From contig CAMOLA010000002.1 in assembly GCA_946618265.1 (NCBI GenBank), positions 1-64,000 of the forward strand: a DNA stretch of 64,000 nucleotides, written 5' to 3'. This document shows, piece after piece, positions 18,048 to 27,071 of this stretch. A program made the position numbers and the translations under genes. Source of the DNA: an uncultured Eggerthellaceae bacterium. Lineage in GTDB: Bacteria; Actinomycetota; Coriobacteriia; Coriobacteriales; Eggerthellaceae. The notes under the pieces are model-generated. The model saw only the letters and a program-made list of their open reading frames with translations, was not told where the DNA came from and made no database searches. How positions within the stretch are numbered: position 1 is the stretch's first letter; every line of letters starts with the position of its first letter.

Positions 18048-18431
18048 ATGTATACGTTAACCGACGAGGAGTTCGAGGCGGCGGTGCAAGATGCGATCGA
18101 CTCCATTCCCGACGAGTTTCTCGACGAATTGGAGAACGTCGCGATTATCATAGCGGACGAACCGGAAGAGGAAGATTTCGAAGGGGACGGTTATTTCACC
18201 GAAGAGGGCGATCTGCTCGGATTGTACGACGGAATGTCGCTAACGGAGCGGGATGGCGGTTACGGAGTGGGCGACTACCCTGATACCATCACCGTTTTCA
18301 AAGGCCCGCACGAGCGGTTGGAAGGCGGGCGCGACGAGATCGTCGAGGAAGTGCGCAAGACGGTCGTTCACGAGATTGCCCATTATTTCGGGCTCGACGA
18401 AGACCAGGTCGACGACATGGGCTACGCGTAA
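18048..18431 (+). CDS. Zincin-like metallopeptidase family protein
   Basis: A 127-residue member of the PF06262 (DUF1025) zincin family. The C-terminal VVHEIAHYFGLDEDQVDDMG contains the HExxH zinc motif and the downstream glycine/aspartate pattern of the family. The N-terminus is strongly acidic. These minimal zincins are common in actinobacteria and their substrates are unknown. The ATG at 18048 follows a GAAAGGTGGACGAG ribosome region. Confidence 0.85.
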   Translation: MYTLTDEEFEAAVQDAIDSIPDEFLDELENVAIIIADEPEEEDFEGDGYFTEEGDLLGLYDGMSLTERDGGYGVGDYPDTITVFKGPHERLEGGRDEIVEEVRKTVVHEIAHYFGLDEDQVDDMGYA

Positions 18432-18467
18432 TGCGTCATTGGGGCGTTCTGGCCTCGAGGGCGCAAT

Positions 18468-18563
18468 TTAGAACGTCATCGTGATGCAGGCGATGGAAAA
18501 GGCGGTTGCGAACGCGGATGCGGCGGTGATGCAGATGCGGGCTTTCAGGATGTCGGATCTCAT
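18468..18563 (-). CDS. Candidate 31-residue hydrophobic peptide
   Basis: On the minus strand, ATG at 18563 opens a 31-codon frame ending TAA at 18468-18470. The peptide begins MRSDILKARICITAA and continues hydrophobic to the end, enough for one membrane helix. A GACGAGGAG ribosome site is ideally spaced upstream. It resembles small membrane proteins or type I toxins only in general character. The remainder of 18432-18882 shows no other gene; around 18752-18790 there is a degenerate copy of the dispersed CCGAAGGCGAAGAATCTT-type repeat. Confidence 0.35.
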   Translation of the reverse strand: MRSDILKARICITAASAFATAFSIACITMTF

Positions 18564-18882
18564 GATGGCTCCTCGTCTCTTCTCTTTCGATGTATCCATC
18601 ATGTCATCGGGTTTGTGGTTTCTGTTGCGCAACAATGGGCGCCGCCGCGTGCTGCGCTTGCGGCGCTGCTCTGGGGTTACAATGTCGTTCTGGAAACGAT
18701 GACCGGTTTAACGGCGAACCGCGAGGGGCCGCCTGAAGTCATTTCAATTTGCCATTCCGAACCGAAGGCGAAGAATCTTGCACGTTGCGGGGGTCTTGAC
18801 GAACCGCTTCGCGCTCCTATTCGCTACGTTTAGGGTGATGGACCGAGCGTTTCTTTGGACAGTCTGATGGAGGAGCAAGGCT

Positions 18883-19734
18883 ATGGATGGACAGCAGGTA
18901 TCGATTGCGTATCTCGGGCCCGAGGGCACGTATTCCGATGAGGCGGCGCGCGCCTTCGCGCAGCGGATCGGCGCCCCTCAGACGCAGTTCGTGGCCTGCA
19001 CGTCGTTCACCGACGTGTTCGACTGCGTCGATCGCGGGAAGAGCACGTATGGCGTGGTCGCCACCGAGAACGCCCTCGAGGGGCCTGTCACGGCGACGCT
19101 CGACAACTTCGCCTTCAACAGCTCGGCGCAGATCCTCGGCGTTCACGTGGTCGATATCCATCACTGCCTGATCATGCAGCCGGGTGCGCAGCGCTCCGAC
19201 GTGCGGACTATCGCTTCGCATGCGCAGGGGCTCGGGCAGTGCCGGCGGTTCATAACGCGCGAGTTTCCGAACGCGACGACGATTTCGACGTCGTCCACGG
19301 CTGAAAGCGTCAAGGTCGCCATGGGCGATCCCAGCGTTGCCGCCATTGCGAATCGCCATGCAGCTGAGCTGTACGGTGCGGTCGTCCTCGATGACGATAT
19401 CGAGGACCGCCTGGGCAATCAGACGTCGTTCGCTCTCATTGGGCGCCCGGGCGCGGTAACGCCGCTCACGGGTTCGCGCTACAAGACGAGCGTGGCGCTG
19501 TTCATGCAGATCGACCGCGCGGGCACGCTCAACATGATCCTGTCGGAATTCGCTTATGCGGGCATCAACATCACGATGATCCAGTCGCGCCCAACCAAGC
19601 AGGCGCTCGGTGATTACATGTTCTTCCTCGACCTCGAGGGCCGTGTCGAGGACCCGGCTATGCAGACCGCCCTCAACTGCCTGCGTCTCAAGCTTCGCGA
19701 AGTCAAGGTTCTCGGCTCGTATCCCGTGAACTAG
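18883..19734 (+). CDS. pheA: Prephenate dehydratase
   Basis: A 283-residue monofunctional enzyme converting prephenate to phenylpyruvate in phenylalanine synthesis. The N-terminal catalytic domain begins with AYLGPEGTYSDEAARAFA and includes the ENALEGPV motif and the STSSTAESVK region. A C-terminal ACT regulatory domain (about 195-280) has the phenylalanine-binding IQSRPTK version of the ESRP motif. GGAGG is well placed before the ATG. There is no chorismate mutase domain. It stands alone, without other aromatic genes nearby. Confidence 0.92.
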   Translation: MDGQQVSIAYLGPEGTYSDEAARAFAQRIGAPQTQFVACTSFTDVFDCVDRGKSTYGVVATENALEGPVTATLDNFAFNSSAQILGVHVVDIHHCLIMQPGAQRSDVRTIASHAQGLGQCRRFITREFPNATTISTSSTAESVKVAMGDPSVAAIANRHAAELYGAVVLDDDIEDRLGNQTSFALIGRPGAVTPLTGSRYKTSVALFMQIDRAGTLNMILSEFAYAGINITMIQSRPTKQALGDYMFFLDLEGRVEDPAMQTALNCLRLKLREVKVLGSYPVN

Positions 19735-19803
19735 CGAGACAACGAGGGCGCAAGTCGTTGTCTCGCCCCCGCTGAGCAGGCAGGCAATAGGCCAGTACCC
19801 GTT

Positions 19804-19846
19804 GGTATCATCGCCGCGTTCGGGTGCCGAACGCGGCGATGATACC
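19804..19846. repeat. 43-bp perfect palindrome
   Basis: Arms of 19 bp (GGTATCATCGCCGCGTTCG and its exact complement) flank a five-base loop (GGTGC). There is no T-tract on either side, so it is more a palindromic repeat than a classic terminator. It lies 70 bp after pheA. Confidence 0.7.
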
Positions 19847-19901
19847 TCGAAGTAAGCAGCAACCTACGTTTCCGTTGTCCCGCTCTGCCATAATGTGGAG
19901 C

Positions 19902-20687
19902 ATGGAACATCTTGTCGGGCACATAGCGGAAGTCGAGCTCGCGCGATTCTCGGTAAACGCTTATCGGGGATTGCCCGATGCCCCGCCGTATAGCGTGGTG
20001 GAGGGCGATTTGCCCGTAATCGTGTCTGCGCCGCATGCGGTTTCGCAGTTTCGCGAGGGGCGCATCAAGCCTTCTGACGATTTCACGGGAGCGATCGCGC
20101 TTGCCGTGGCGGAGCTTTCTGGCGCGAGCGCCATCGTTGCAAGTAGGTACGACTCGTGCGACCCGAATTGGGATCCGTTCGAGCGGTGCGCGTATAAACA
20201 GGCGGTGGCAGCCATGGTCCGCAAGCTCAACGCCGTTGTTCTGCTTGATGTGCATGGGGTTCCCGCCGCCGCTCCTGACGCAATCGAGATCGGGTCGGCA
20301 GATGGCCTGACGGTTCGGGCCACGCCGGGTGCCGACGAGTTTGCCAGCCGGTTCCTTCGCGAACGGCTTGGCGAGCATCTGGCCAAGCACGGCAAAACCA
20401 TCAGCCTGAATGCGCGTCATGCCGCGCGTGGCCTTAACACCGTTGCTCACGCCATCTCGCGAGAATGCGGAATTGCCGCCCTGCAGATCGAGATATCGTC
20501 GGACTTTCGCGTTCCGCGTGTTATCAAGGGGCATGTTCCGCCTGGCGAGGACGTTCCCTTTACAAGTGACCAGCTGCCCGTAGAGCTCGTGGCCCGCCGC
20601 AACCCCGATCCTAAGTGCGTGGAGGCTACCGTCCACGCACTCGCCGATTTAGCGCGCATACTTGCAAGCGGCTGCATTCGCGGGTAA
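19902..20687 (+). CDS. N-formylglutamate amidohydrolase-like protein
   Basis: A protein of about 261 residues resembling the N-formylglutamate amidohydrolase (FGase/HutG-like) zinc hydrolase fold. The evidence is PVIVSAPHAV with the likely zinc histidine, a segment centred on DSCDPNWDPFERCAYKQAV, the LLDVHGVP strand with the Asp-x-His pair and a late LQIEIS segment with the glutamate. No histidine-degradation genes are nearby, so the substrate may differ. Starts at 19893 or 19902 are both possible; neither has a strong ribosome site. Confidence 0.55.
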   Translation: MEHLVGHIAEVELARFSVNAYRGLPDAPPYSVVEGDLPVIVSAPHAVSQFREGRIKPSDDFTGAIALAVAELSGASAIVASRYDSCDPNWDPFERCAYKQAVAAMVRKLNAVVLLDVHGVPAAAPDAIEIGSADGLTVRATPGADEFASRFLRERLGEHLAKHGKTISLNARHAARGLNTVAHAISRECGIAALQIEISSDFRVPRVIKGHVPPGEDVPFTSDQLPVELVARRNPDPKCVEATVHALADLARILASGCIRG

Positions 20688-20721
20688 CCCCCTCGAGCTT
20701 GTCCAGAAAACGCATGATTTG

Positions 20722-20808
20722 TCATCCTGAGCCGAAGTCGAATAATCTCCGCGAAGCGATGAGTTGGGTAAACCGCTTCGGAGTTCCTTGGCCTTCGGCT
20801 CAGGATGA
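20722..20808. repeat. Inverted repeat of the TCATCCTGAGCCGAAG type
   Basis: Arms TCATCCTGAGCCGAAG (20722-20737) and its exact complement (20793-20808) enclose a second, inner dyad of CGAAGCG/CGCTTCG. Similar CATCCTGAG...GAAG hairpins occur as dispersed repeats in many bacterial genomes. The rest of the gene-free stretch 20688-21398 holds only this repeat and inverted-arm element 2. Confidence 0.7.
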
Positions 20809-21162
20809 TATCGGGGCTTTTTTGGACGATCCCCCCTTAGTGACAGGGTTGCTGTATCTCTTGTGACCATGCTCGACTGTGGCATCAAGAAGACTGCGCT
20901 CATGTTGCGCGGCTAATCGTTAATGTGCTCGACCAGCCAGGTACGAATTGTCCTCTGTGACAAAGCGCGTTATGGGGATGTGCGACATGGAGGCAAACTT
21001 CAAGGTAGCACTTGTCGGACGATTCGCGTAGATGATATGAGAAAGCATGGGACATTTACGTTATGGGCTCTCCCCTAATTAAGGGTGATCGGTCTGTGGA
21101 CTTTGCCCTGCCAATTTGCAGGTCTTTTTGTTAACAAGTTAGGGTATCCGGTTCTCGAAATC

Positions 21163-21380
21163 TCGCTTTGGGCAAAATATCGGCGATTCTATGACAAAAT
21201 GCAAGAAAGTTAACATATAGAAGTGTCCAGAGGCGGTTTATCATCGGTTTGGATTCGCAAAAGCCCTGGTGGCAGAAATCGCTAAACTGGAGCGATACTG
21301 ATTTGGAGCAAAATTTCTTGTTTTAGATATTAACATTCTTACATTTTGTCATTCTAATCACGATTTTTTGCCCGGAAGCA
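21163..21380. repeat. Inverted-arm element 2 (53-bp arms)
   Basis: Arms 21163-21215 and 21328-21380 are imperfect inverted copies and match the arms of element 1 at 54-283 (shared TCGCTTTGGGCA, then AATGACAAAATGTAAGAA, then GTTAACA). The 112-bp core has no similarity to the core of element 1. The right end lies 18 bp before the start codon of the next gene, so this arm forms its promoter/leader region. Confidence 0.7.
21330..21358 (+). promoter_or_regulatory. Possible promoter inside element 2
   Basis: TTAACA (21330-21335) and TCTAAT (21353-21358) are separated by 17 bp and lie about 40 bp upstream of the 21399 start codon. Both hexamers sit inside the conserved right arm of the element. Confidence 0.4.
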
Positions 21381-21398
21381 CGTTCGGAGGTGTTTTGC

Positions 21399-22448
21399 AT
21401 GACTAAAGGCCGTCTGTTTTTGGGTTATGAGACGGCGTTTTGGATTTGGCGTAAGGCGGGGCCGGCTGCATTCTCGGTATTGGCTCCGACGCGCGTTCGT
21501 GCGCTTGCGGGTGGGGCGCCGACTGCGGCTAAGATTCGCGCTTTCAGGTCACGGCACCCCGATCTGGCTCTCGATGATGTTGATTGCATGGTCGCTTATG
21601 GTGATCAGCGTAGGCTACTCGGAGTGAAGAACCACATCAGGAGGGCACCGTTGCCTGACCGTTCGTTTTATCGATTGGGCGACGACGTTTTCGTCGCCTC
21701 TCCTGAGTTGTGTCTCATGCAACTCGCGGTCAAGCTCTCGGAACCGCAGGTCGTCAAGCTTGCGCTGGAAATGTGCGGTTCTTACGCGATTGATCCCTAT
21801 GCTGCGGTTGACATTGGCTTTTACGACTCGCGTGAAGAAGATGCGGATGAAAGCTCGGGCATGTGCAAGCGGCCTCCGCTCACGAGCGCCGCGAAGCTCG
21901 AGGCGTATGCCGGGCGCCTTCTTGCTCAGGGCAGCCGGGCACGTAGCGCCCATTACCTACGCTACGTGGTCGACGGCTCCGCGTCGCCGCGCGAAACGGC
22001 CCTGTATATGCTTCTGTGCATGCCGCCTCGCTTTGGCGGCTATGGCCTGATGCAGCCAGAGTTGAACTTTCGCATCGAGCTGACTCCTCAAGAACGGTTG
22101 ATGGTGGGAGCGCATCACTACGATTGCGATTTGTACTGGCTCGATAAACATGTAGCTATCGAGTACGACAGCAAGAAGCACCACTCTGCAGAGGAAAAAC
22201 AAGAGCGCGATGCTATTAGGCGCAACATGCTCCAATACATGGGAGAGCAGGTAATCGTCGCCACACGCACGCAGGTGAACAAGATGGCCGGGTTCGACAA
22301 GCTTGCCCGCCAGATTGGCCGAGCCATCGGAAAGCGGTTTCGAGTTCCTGCGGATGAACACATTGCAGCGAGGGCTCAGCTGCGGGAGGCGTTGTTCGAC
22401 TGGGATGCGATTGCGGTACCTGGCATTGTCGAGGGCGAGCTCGAGTGA
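21399..22448 (+). CDS. Hypothetical protein with DUF559-like PD-(D/E)XK C-terminus
   Basis: A 349-residue protein of unknown function. The N-terminal 200 residues resemble type IV toxin-antitoxin/AbiEi-like helical regions only loosely. The C-terminal region (about 225-300) has a restriction-endonuclease-like pattern: CDLYWLDKHVAIEYDSKKHH with Asp, Glu and Lys in PD-(D/E)XK order, then helical EKQERDAIRRNML. There is no signal peptide. CGGAGG before the ATG at 21399 fixes the start. It sits alone behind inverted-arm element 2. Nuclease activity is inferred from pattern only. Confidence 0.5.
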   Translation: MTKGRLFLGYETAFWIWRKAGPAAFSVLAPTRVRALAGGAPTAAKIRAFRSRHPDLALDDVDCMVAYGDQRRLLGVKNHIRRAPLPDRSFYRLGDDVFVASPELCLMQLAVKLSEPQVVKLALEMCGSYAIDPYAAVDIGFYDSREEDADESSGMCKRPPLTSAAKLEAYAGRLLAQGSRARSAHYLRYVVDGSASPRETALYMLLCMPPRFGGYGLMQPELNFRIELTPQERLMVGAHHYDCDLYWLDKHVAIEYDSKKHHSAEEKQERDAIRRNMLQYMGEQVIVATRTQVNKMAGFDKLARQIGRAIGKRFRVPADEHIAARAQLREALFDWDAIAVPGIVEGELE

Positions 22449-22559
22449 ACGTGTGAACGGCGGGTGTTGGGTTGCGGCGCATCTGGTACCATTACGCTCA
22501 TAGAATGGCCGAAAGAGAGTTTGGGGTTTCGATCTGCGTGTCCCGAAAGGCTGATTGCC

Positions 22560-25500
22560 ATGAGCATGATGAGGCTGATGCGTCCCATCGCGGTAGCAAG
22601 ATGGTTTCGCGTTGCGTGTTTGGTGCTCGCTTGTTTTGCGGGTTTCGTTGTTTCTTCCTGCGTGACGTTTGGCGCGGCCGATGCAAAGGCCGATATCGCC
22701 GCTGCCTCGCTCGGCGGGGACGGCCCGTCATCGGCCGAGTTGTCTGATGATGGACAAGATTACGGGTGGCTTTATCGCAAGGGCGACTACTGGTACAAGA
22801 TCGGGACGTCGAGCGACGACCCGAATAACATCCTGTTCGTGAAGTACGATTCTCGCGTCTACGACAAGGAGTCGTACGATGCGGGGGTGTACAAAACGGA
22901 GTCGCGGGGGCTTGGAGAATGGCTCTATTCGGGAGGGACCATCTGCTATCAAGTTGGCGAGCAGGTGTGTCTCGATGCGATTGTGCGCGGCGAGAAAAAG
23001 CAGAGCACCACGGTGGGATCGTGGGTGGAAAACGACGAAAAACCTGGAACCATGCACGTTGCGTCGAACCAGATAAAAGCCAAAGACATAACCCATGTCG
23101 TGTTCGACAAAAGTGTAAAAGCCAGGTTTCATGCGAAAGGCGTGCAGGCGGATTACGATTACACTGTCGACGACCCGGAACGTATATGGTTCCTGAACGG
23201 TCTCTTTGACGGATGTTCGAATCTGGAGGACATCAAGGGGCTCGAGTACTTCTATACTGACGAGACGGCTGCGATGCCGCGGATGTTTGCCGGTTGCACC
23301 AAGCTCGAGGAGCTTGACCTTACGGCGTTCAACACGGAGGCTTGTTCGGATTTCACCGACATGTTCGAAGGATGCTCCTCGTTGATCACGCTCAAGCTCG
23401 GCGATGGATGGACCCAGGCGAATATGGGGACGTGGGTTAGCTGCAATGGGGAGGTCGTCGAAGGAGCGCCGGCGACGTTTCCCGTCGACATGTATTGCGA
23501 ATCGGGGCCGAACGCGGGGTCGTACCAGGCGGGCTGCGTGATTCCTGACGGTGCGGGCGTTTACATTGCCTCGGGCCATATCTATGTGCGATCGGCCGCC
23601 GTCGAGCTCTTGCCCCAAAGCGGTGACGGCCAAGCGGTGCAGGTGGCCACGGAAAATGGCGCGTTGCCGGCCTTCGAGTACACGGGGTCGGCAGTCAAGC
23701 CGGCCATCGAGCTTTCGGTGGATGGCGAGCAGCTGTCCGAGGGTCGCGACTATACCGTCGTGTTCGAGGACAACGTCGAAGATGGCCGGGCACAGGCGGT
23801 CATCACCGGATGCGGTGATTGCTTCGGCTGCCTGATAGTCCCGTTCGACATCGTCGACACCGGCGCCTATGCGTTGCTGTACGAGGACGGCTGCCTGGTG
23901 CTCAAGGCGGGACACGGCCTTCTGGACAAATCGGTCATCTCGTCGTCCAAGCCGCTTGCGTCGAGCATGCGCTGGTTCGATTCACATGATGCGGATCCTG
24001 GCGCGCAGGTTCCCTGGGCGGACGTGGCCGACAAGGTCACGAGCATCTTCGTGGACAAGTCGTTCGTCCGTTTCAAGCCCGTCACGGCGCAGAAGTGGTT
24101 CGCGGGTTTCACCGCACTTGCCGACGTCGAAGGACTCGAACACATCGACACGTCGGCGATGGCGAGCGCGCGGGGCATGTTCGAAGGCTGCACGTCGCTT
24201 GCGACCGCGCACCTGGAGCGCTTCGACTCGTCGAACCTAGCCGATTTGGGCGGGTTCTTTGCAGGTTGCACGTCGCTCGCGGATGCGAAGTTCGCAGATG
24301 GTGGCCTTGCGGGCGCGGTCGTGCTGAGCGACTTCTTTGCAGGCTGCACGTCACTCGCGTCGATTGACTTGAGTTCCGCCGACCTTCGCAGCGTCGAGGC
24401 GCTGGACGGGTTGTTCCGCGGTTGCACGAGCTTGCTGAATGTGGACATGAGCGTTATGAACGCATCGAACGCGCAGGATTTGAGCGGCATGTTCGAAGGC
24501 TGCTCGTCGCTCGTCAGCGTGAAGCTGCAGGGGACGTCCGTTCCAAAAGCTCGGAACTTCGCGCGGTTTCTGAAGGGCTGCTCGTCTTTGCGTGCCGCGG
24601 ACTTCTCTGGCATCGGCGCACCCTGCGTGGAGGATTTGACGGGGTTCGTGGACGGTTGCATGTTGTTGACCAGCCTGAATCTGGGCGATATTGATGCGTC
24701 GGGCGCTGCGGGCCTCGCCGGTCTCGCGGCTGATTGCCCGCAGCTCGAAGAGCTCAAGATGGGTCAAGGGTGGTGCAATGCGCGCGGTACGCTGATGCCG
24801 CTCGCGCTCGCGCAGCGCGCTTACCGCACGCAGCCGACGTATGACATAATCGATGCGGGAGCCGCCCTTCCCGATGGAGTGGGCGAGTACCGGCTCTCCA
24901 CCGTGGCGATCCAACTTGCCACGGTGGTCATGGACTCGCCGACCTATGAGTTCACCGGCCGCGCTATAACGCCGAAAATCGCGGTCAAGTTGGGTGACGT
25001 GGTGTTGCGGGAAGGCGCTGACTACACTATCGACTACGCGAACAACGTTCACGTGGGCACGGCGAGCGCGACGGTCACAGGCAAGGGCGCCTTCGTGGGC
25101 GGTTTGGTGGTCCCGTTCGCGATAACAGAGCGGGTGACGCGGGTGGGTGACCGCATCGTGTACACGAAGGGCAAGGTCACGTACACGCTGGAAGTCACCA
25201 GCGTCCGGAAATCGGGCGACAAGGTCACGGGCGTGGAAGTGGCCATCGTCGACGTGCGGGTCAAGAGCCGCAAGGTCAAGACGCTCTCGCTTCCCGTCCA
25301 GTGCACGGTGGGCGGGGTTTCGGCTACTGTCACGGAAGTCGGCTCCAAGCTGACGGGCGTGTTCCGCAACGTGAGAACGGTCATCATCGGCCCGAACGTG
25401 GTGGTGATAGGCGCTCGCGCGTTTGCCAAGGCCAAGAAGGTGAAGAAGCTCATCGTTCAATCCGCCCGCCTGAAGAAGGTGAAGAACTGCCTGAAGGGCT

Positions 25501-25616
25501 CGAAGGTGAAGCGGGTCGAGACGCGCGTGTACTTGTCGGATTCCCAGCGCAAGAAGTACAAGAAGATGTTCACCAAGAAGGCCGGGAAAAAGGGCGTCAC
25601 GTTCATCTACGGTTAA
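22560..25616 (+). CDS. Large BspA/DUF285 cell-surface protein
   Basis: A secreted protein of about 1018 residues. A signal sequence (VACLVLACFAGFVVSSC) leads into two blocks of DUF285/BspA-type repeats of the form MFEGCSSLxxLxL, at about residues 205-290 and 490-750. Each block is followed by an Ig-like module with a conserved EYTG...DYTV.(F/Y)..N segment. The C-terminus has LRR_5-like repeats and a very lysine-rich tail (KKVKKLIVQSARLKKVKN). Such proteins mediate adhesion or host contact in gut anaerobes. No sortase motif is seen, so the basic tail may bind the wall electrostatically. The ATG at 22560 is chosen because the signal peptide follows it. Confidence 0.75.
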   Translation: MSMMRLMRPIAVARWFRVACLVLACFAGFVVSSCVTFGAADAKADIAAASLGGDGPSSAELSDDGQDYGWLYRKGDYWYKIGTSSDDPNNILFVKYDSRVYDKESYDAGVYKTESRGLGEWLYSGGTICYQVGEQVCLDAIVRGEKKQSTTVGSWVENDEKPGTMHVASNQIKAKDITHVVFDKSVKARFHAKGVQADYDYTVDDPERIWFLNGLFDGCSNLEDIKGLEYFYTDETAAMPRMFAGCTKLEELDLTAFNTEACSDFTDMFEGCSSLITLKLGDGWTQANMGTWVSCNGEVVEGAPATFPVDMYCESGPNAGSYQAGCVIPDGAGVYIASGHIYVRSAAVELLPQSGDGQAVQVATENGALPAFEYTGSAVKPAIELSVDGEQLSEGRDYTVVFEDNVEDGRAQAVITGCGDCFGCLIVPFDIVDTGAYALLYEDGCLVLKAGHGLLDKSVISSSKPLASSMRWFDSHDADPGAQVPWADVADKVTSIFVDKSFVRFKPVTAQKWFAGFTALADVEGLEHIDTSAMASARGMFEGCTSLATAHLERFDSSNLADLGGFFAGCTSLADAKFADGGLAGAVVLSDFFAGCTSLASIDLSSADLRSVEALDGLFRGCTSLLNVDMSVMNASNAQDLSGMFEGCSSLVSVKLQGTSVPKARNFARFLKGCSSLRAADFSGIGAPCVEDLTGFVDGCMLLTSLNLGDIDASGAAGLAGLAADCPQLEELKMGQGWCNARGTLMPLALAQRAYRTQPTYDIIDAGAALPDGVGEYRLSTVAIQLATVVMDSPTYEFTGRAITPKIAVKLGDVVLREGADYTIDYANNVHVGTASATVTGKGAFVGGLVVPFAITERVTRVGDRIVYTKGKVTYTLEVTSVRKSGDKVTGVEVAIVDVRVKSRKVKTLSLPVQCTVGGVSATVTEVGSKLTGVFRNVRTVIIGPNVVVIGARAFAKAKKVKKLIVQSARLKKVKNCLKGSKVKRVETRVYLSDSQRKKYKKMFTKKAGKKGVTFIYG

Positions 25617-25699
25617 CCGCATCCGGCGCCGCTTACCTGCTTGCTCATATCGGCGCCGTGTAAAAACGCTACAATAACGTCGCGCTCGCAAAAGCGGGC

Positions 25700-25790
25700 G
25701 GCGGGGAGCTTGCGCGATGCAGGCTGAGAGGAAGCGTATTCCCGCTTCGACCCGAGGAACCTGATGCAGGTAATTCTGCCGGAGGGAGCA
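25700..25790 (+). promoter_or_regulatory. TPP (THI-element) riboswitch
   Basis: The leader carries the thiamine pyrophosphate aptamer signatures in order: GGGGAGC, GGCTGAGAGG, ACCCG, GAACCTGATGCAGGTAAT and CTGCCGGAGGGAGC. It ends 6 bp before the cytX start, so ligand binding would most simply hide the ribosome site. It predicts repression of the transporter by thiamine pyrophosphate. Confidence 0.93.
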
Positions 25791-25796
25791 TGCGCC

Positions 25797-26978
25797 ATGT
25801 CTGGTGAATCTCGTGATCGCAATCTGTCCACGCCTCTGCTGGGGCTCGTCTGGTTCGGGGCGGCGGTGTCGCTTGCCGAGATATTGACGGGCACGTTCTT
25901 CGCACCGCTCGGATGGGAAACGGGCCTTGTCGCCATCTTCGTCGGGCACGTCATCGGCTGCGTGCTGTTCTGGTTGGTGGCGCATGCGAGCGCGCAAACG
26001 GGCAAGACGGCCATGCAGGTGGCGGGCCGCTCGTTCGGAAGCGCGGGGTCCAAGCTGTTCTCGGTCGCCAACGTCGTGCAGCTCGTGGGGTGGACGGCCA
26101 TCATGATCATGTCGGGTGCCGCTGCGGCGGTGCTGCTCGTTCCCGCTCTCGGCATGGTGGGGTGGAGCGTCGTCATCGGCGCGCTCATCGTCTTGTGGAT
26201 AGCCATCGGCGTCAAGCGCATGGGCCAGGTGCAATCGGCCGCCGCCGTGTTGCTGCTGGTGCTGACGTTCGTGGCGAGCGCTGCCGTGTTCGGGGCGGGC
26301 GGCGCGTCTGAGGCTCTGGCAGGCGAGGGGCTCTCGTTCGGCGCGGCAGTCGAGCTTGCGGTGGCCATGCCTTTGTCGTGGTTGCCCGTGGTGGGCGATT
26401 ACACGCGCGAGGCGCGCCGTCCTGCGGCGGGCTCGGCCTTGGCGACCGTTGCCTATTTCGTGGGTAGTTGCTGGATGTTCGCCATCGGTTTAGGCTGTGC
26501 GCTTTTCGCCGGATCTGATGACGTTGCATCGGTGCTCGCGCAGGCGGGTCTCGGCGTGGCTGGCATTCTCATCGTGGTGTTCTCGACCGTGACGACCACG
26601 TTCCTCGACGCCGAGTCAGCGGGTATTTCGGCTGAGGCCATTCACCCGCGCCTCGATGCGCGTGTATGCGGTATCGCGGCAGCCATCGTGGGATGCGTGC
26701 TTGCCATCGTGGCTCCCGTGGGCGATTTCGAGGAGTTCCTGTACCTGATTGGGTCGGTTTTCGCGCCCATGGCAGCGATCGTGATCGCCGACTACTTCGT
26801 GCTGCACCGCGACCGCTCCGCCGTCGCCGTCGACTGGCGCAATGTGGTGCTTTGGGCATGCGGGTTCGCCCTGTACCGCTTTTCGCTCGGGTGGGACCTG
26901 CCCTGCGGGAACACGCTGCCGGTCATGGTGATTATCGTGGTCGCAGCAGTAGCGGTCGGCAAGATTTCCAAGTCCTGA
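25797..26978 (+). CDS. cytX: Putative hydroxymethylpyrimidine transporter CytX
   Basis: A 393-residue, roughly twelve-helix transporter of the NCS1/cytosine permease family. The TPP riboswitch immediately upstream points to the CytX subgroup, predicted to import the thiamine precursor hydroxymethylpyrimidine. Family features include the N-terminal LVWFGAAVSLAEILTG helix and the MPLSWLPVVGDYTREA segment. No thiamine biosynthesis genes are adjacent. The ATG at 25797 follows the riboswitch's GGAGGGAGC. The stop codon (26976-26978) lies within a copy of repeat G. Confidence 0.88.
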   Translation: MSGESRDRNLSTPLLGLVWFGAAVSLAEILTGTFFAPLGWETGLVAIFVGHVIGCVLFWLVAHASAQTGKTAMQVAGRSFGSAGSKLFSVANVVQLVGWTAIMIMSGAAAAVLLVPALGMVGWSVVIGALIVLWIAIGVKRMGQVQSAAAVLLLVLTFVASAAVFGAGGASEALAGEGLSFGAAVELAVAMPLSWLPVVGDYTREARRPAAGSALATVAYFVGSCWMFAIGLGCALFAGSDDVASVLAQAGLGVAGILIVVFSTVTTTFLDAESAGISAEAIHPRLDARVCGIAAAIVGCVLAIVAPVGDFEEFLYLIGSVFAPMAAIVIADYFVLHRDRSAVAVDWRNVVLWACGFALYRFSLGWDLPCGNTLPVMVIIVVAAVAVGKISKS

Positions 26979-27066
26979 GAGGAACGCCGTCAAGGTGCCA
27001 GATGCGTCAAAGGGGTCTGATCCTTTTGACGCATTGGTGAAACAGTTACCCTGGAGACCCGTTTCA
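26975..27066. repeat. Cluster of three palindromic repeats (families G, A-variant, H)
   Basis: A 27-bp G copy (26975-27001) abuts a 33-bp A-type palindrome (27002-27034; ATGCGTCAAAGGGG-TC-T-GA-TCC arms). An H copy (27037-27066; GTGAAAC ... GTTTCA around TTACCCTGGAGACCC) follows. The cluster fills the convergent gap between cytX and the DUF2798 gene and could act as a bidirectional transcription barrier. Confidence 0.7.
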
Positions 27067-27071
27067 GTTTG

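Noticed and set aside
18481..18702. A 73-codon plus-strand frame after the metallopeptidase gene
   Set aside because: No ribosome site, methionine-rich composition and no family resemblance; the opposite-strand short frame is better supported.
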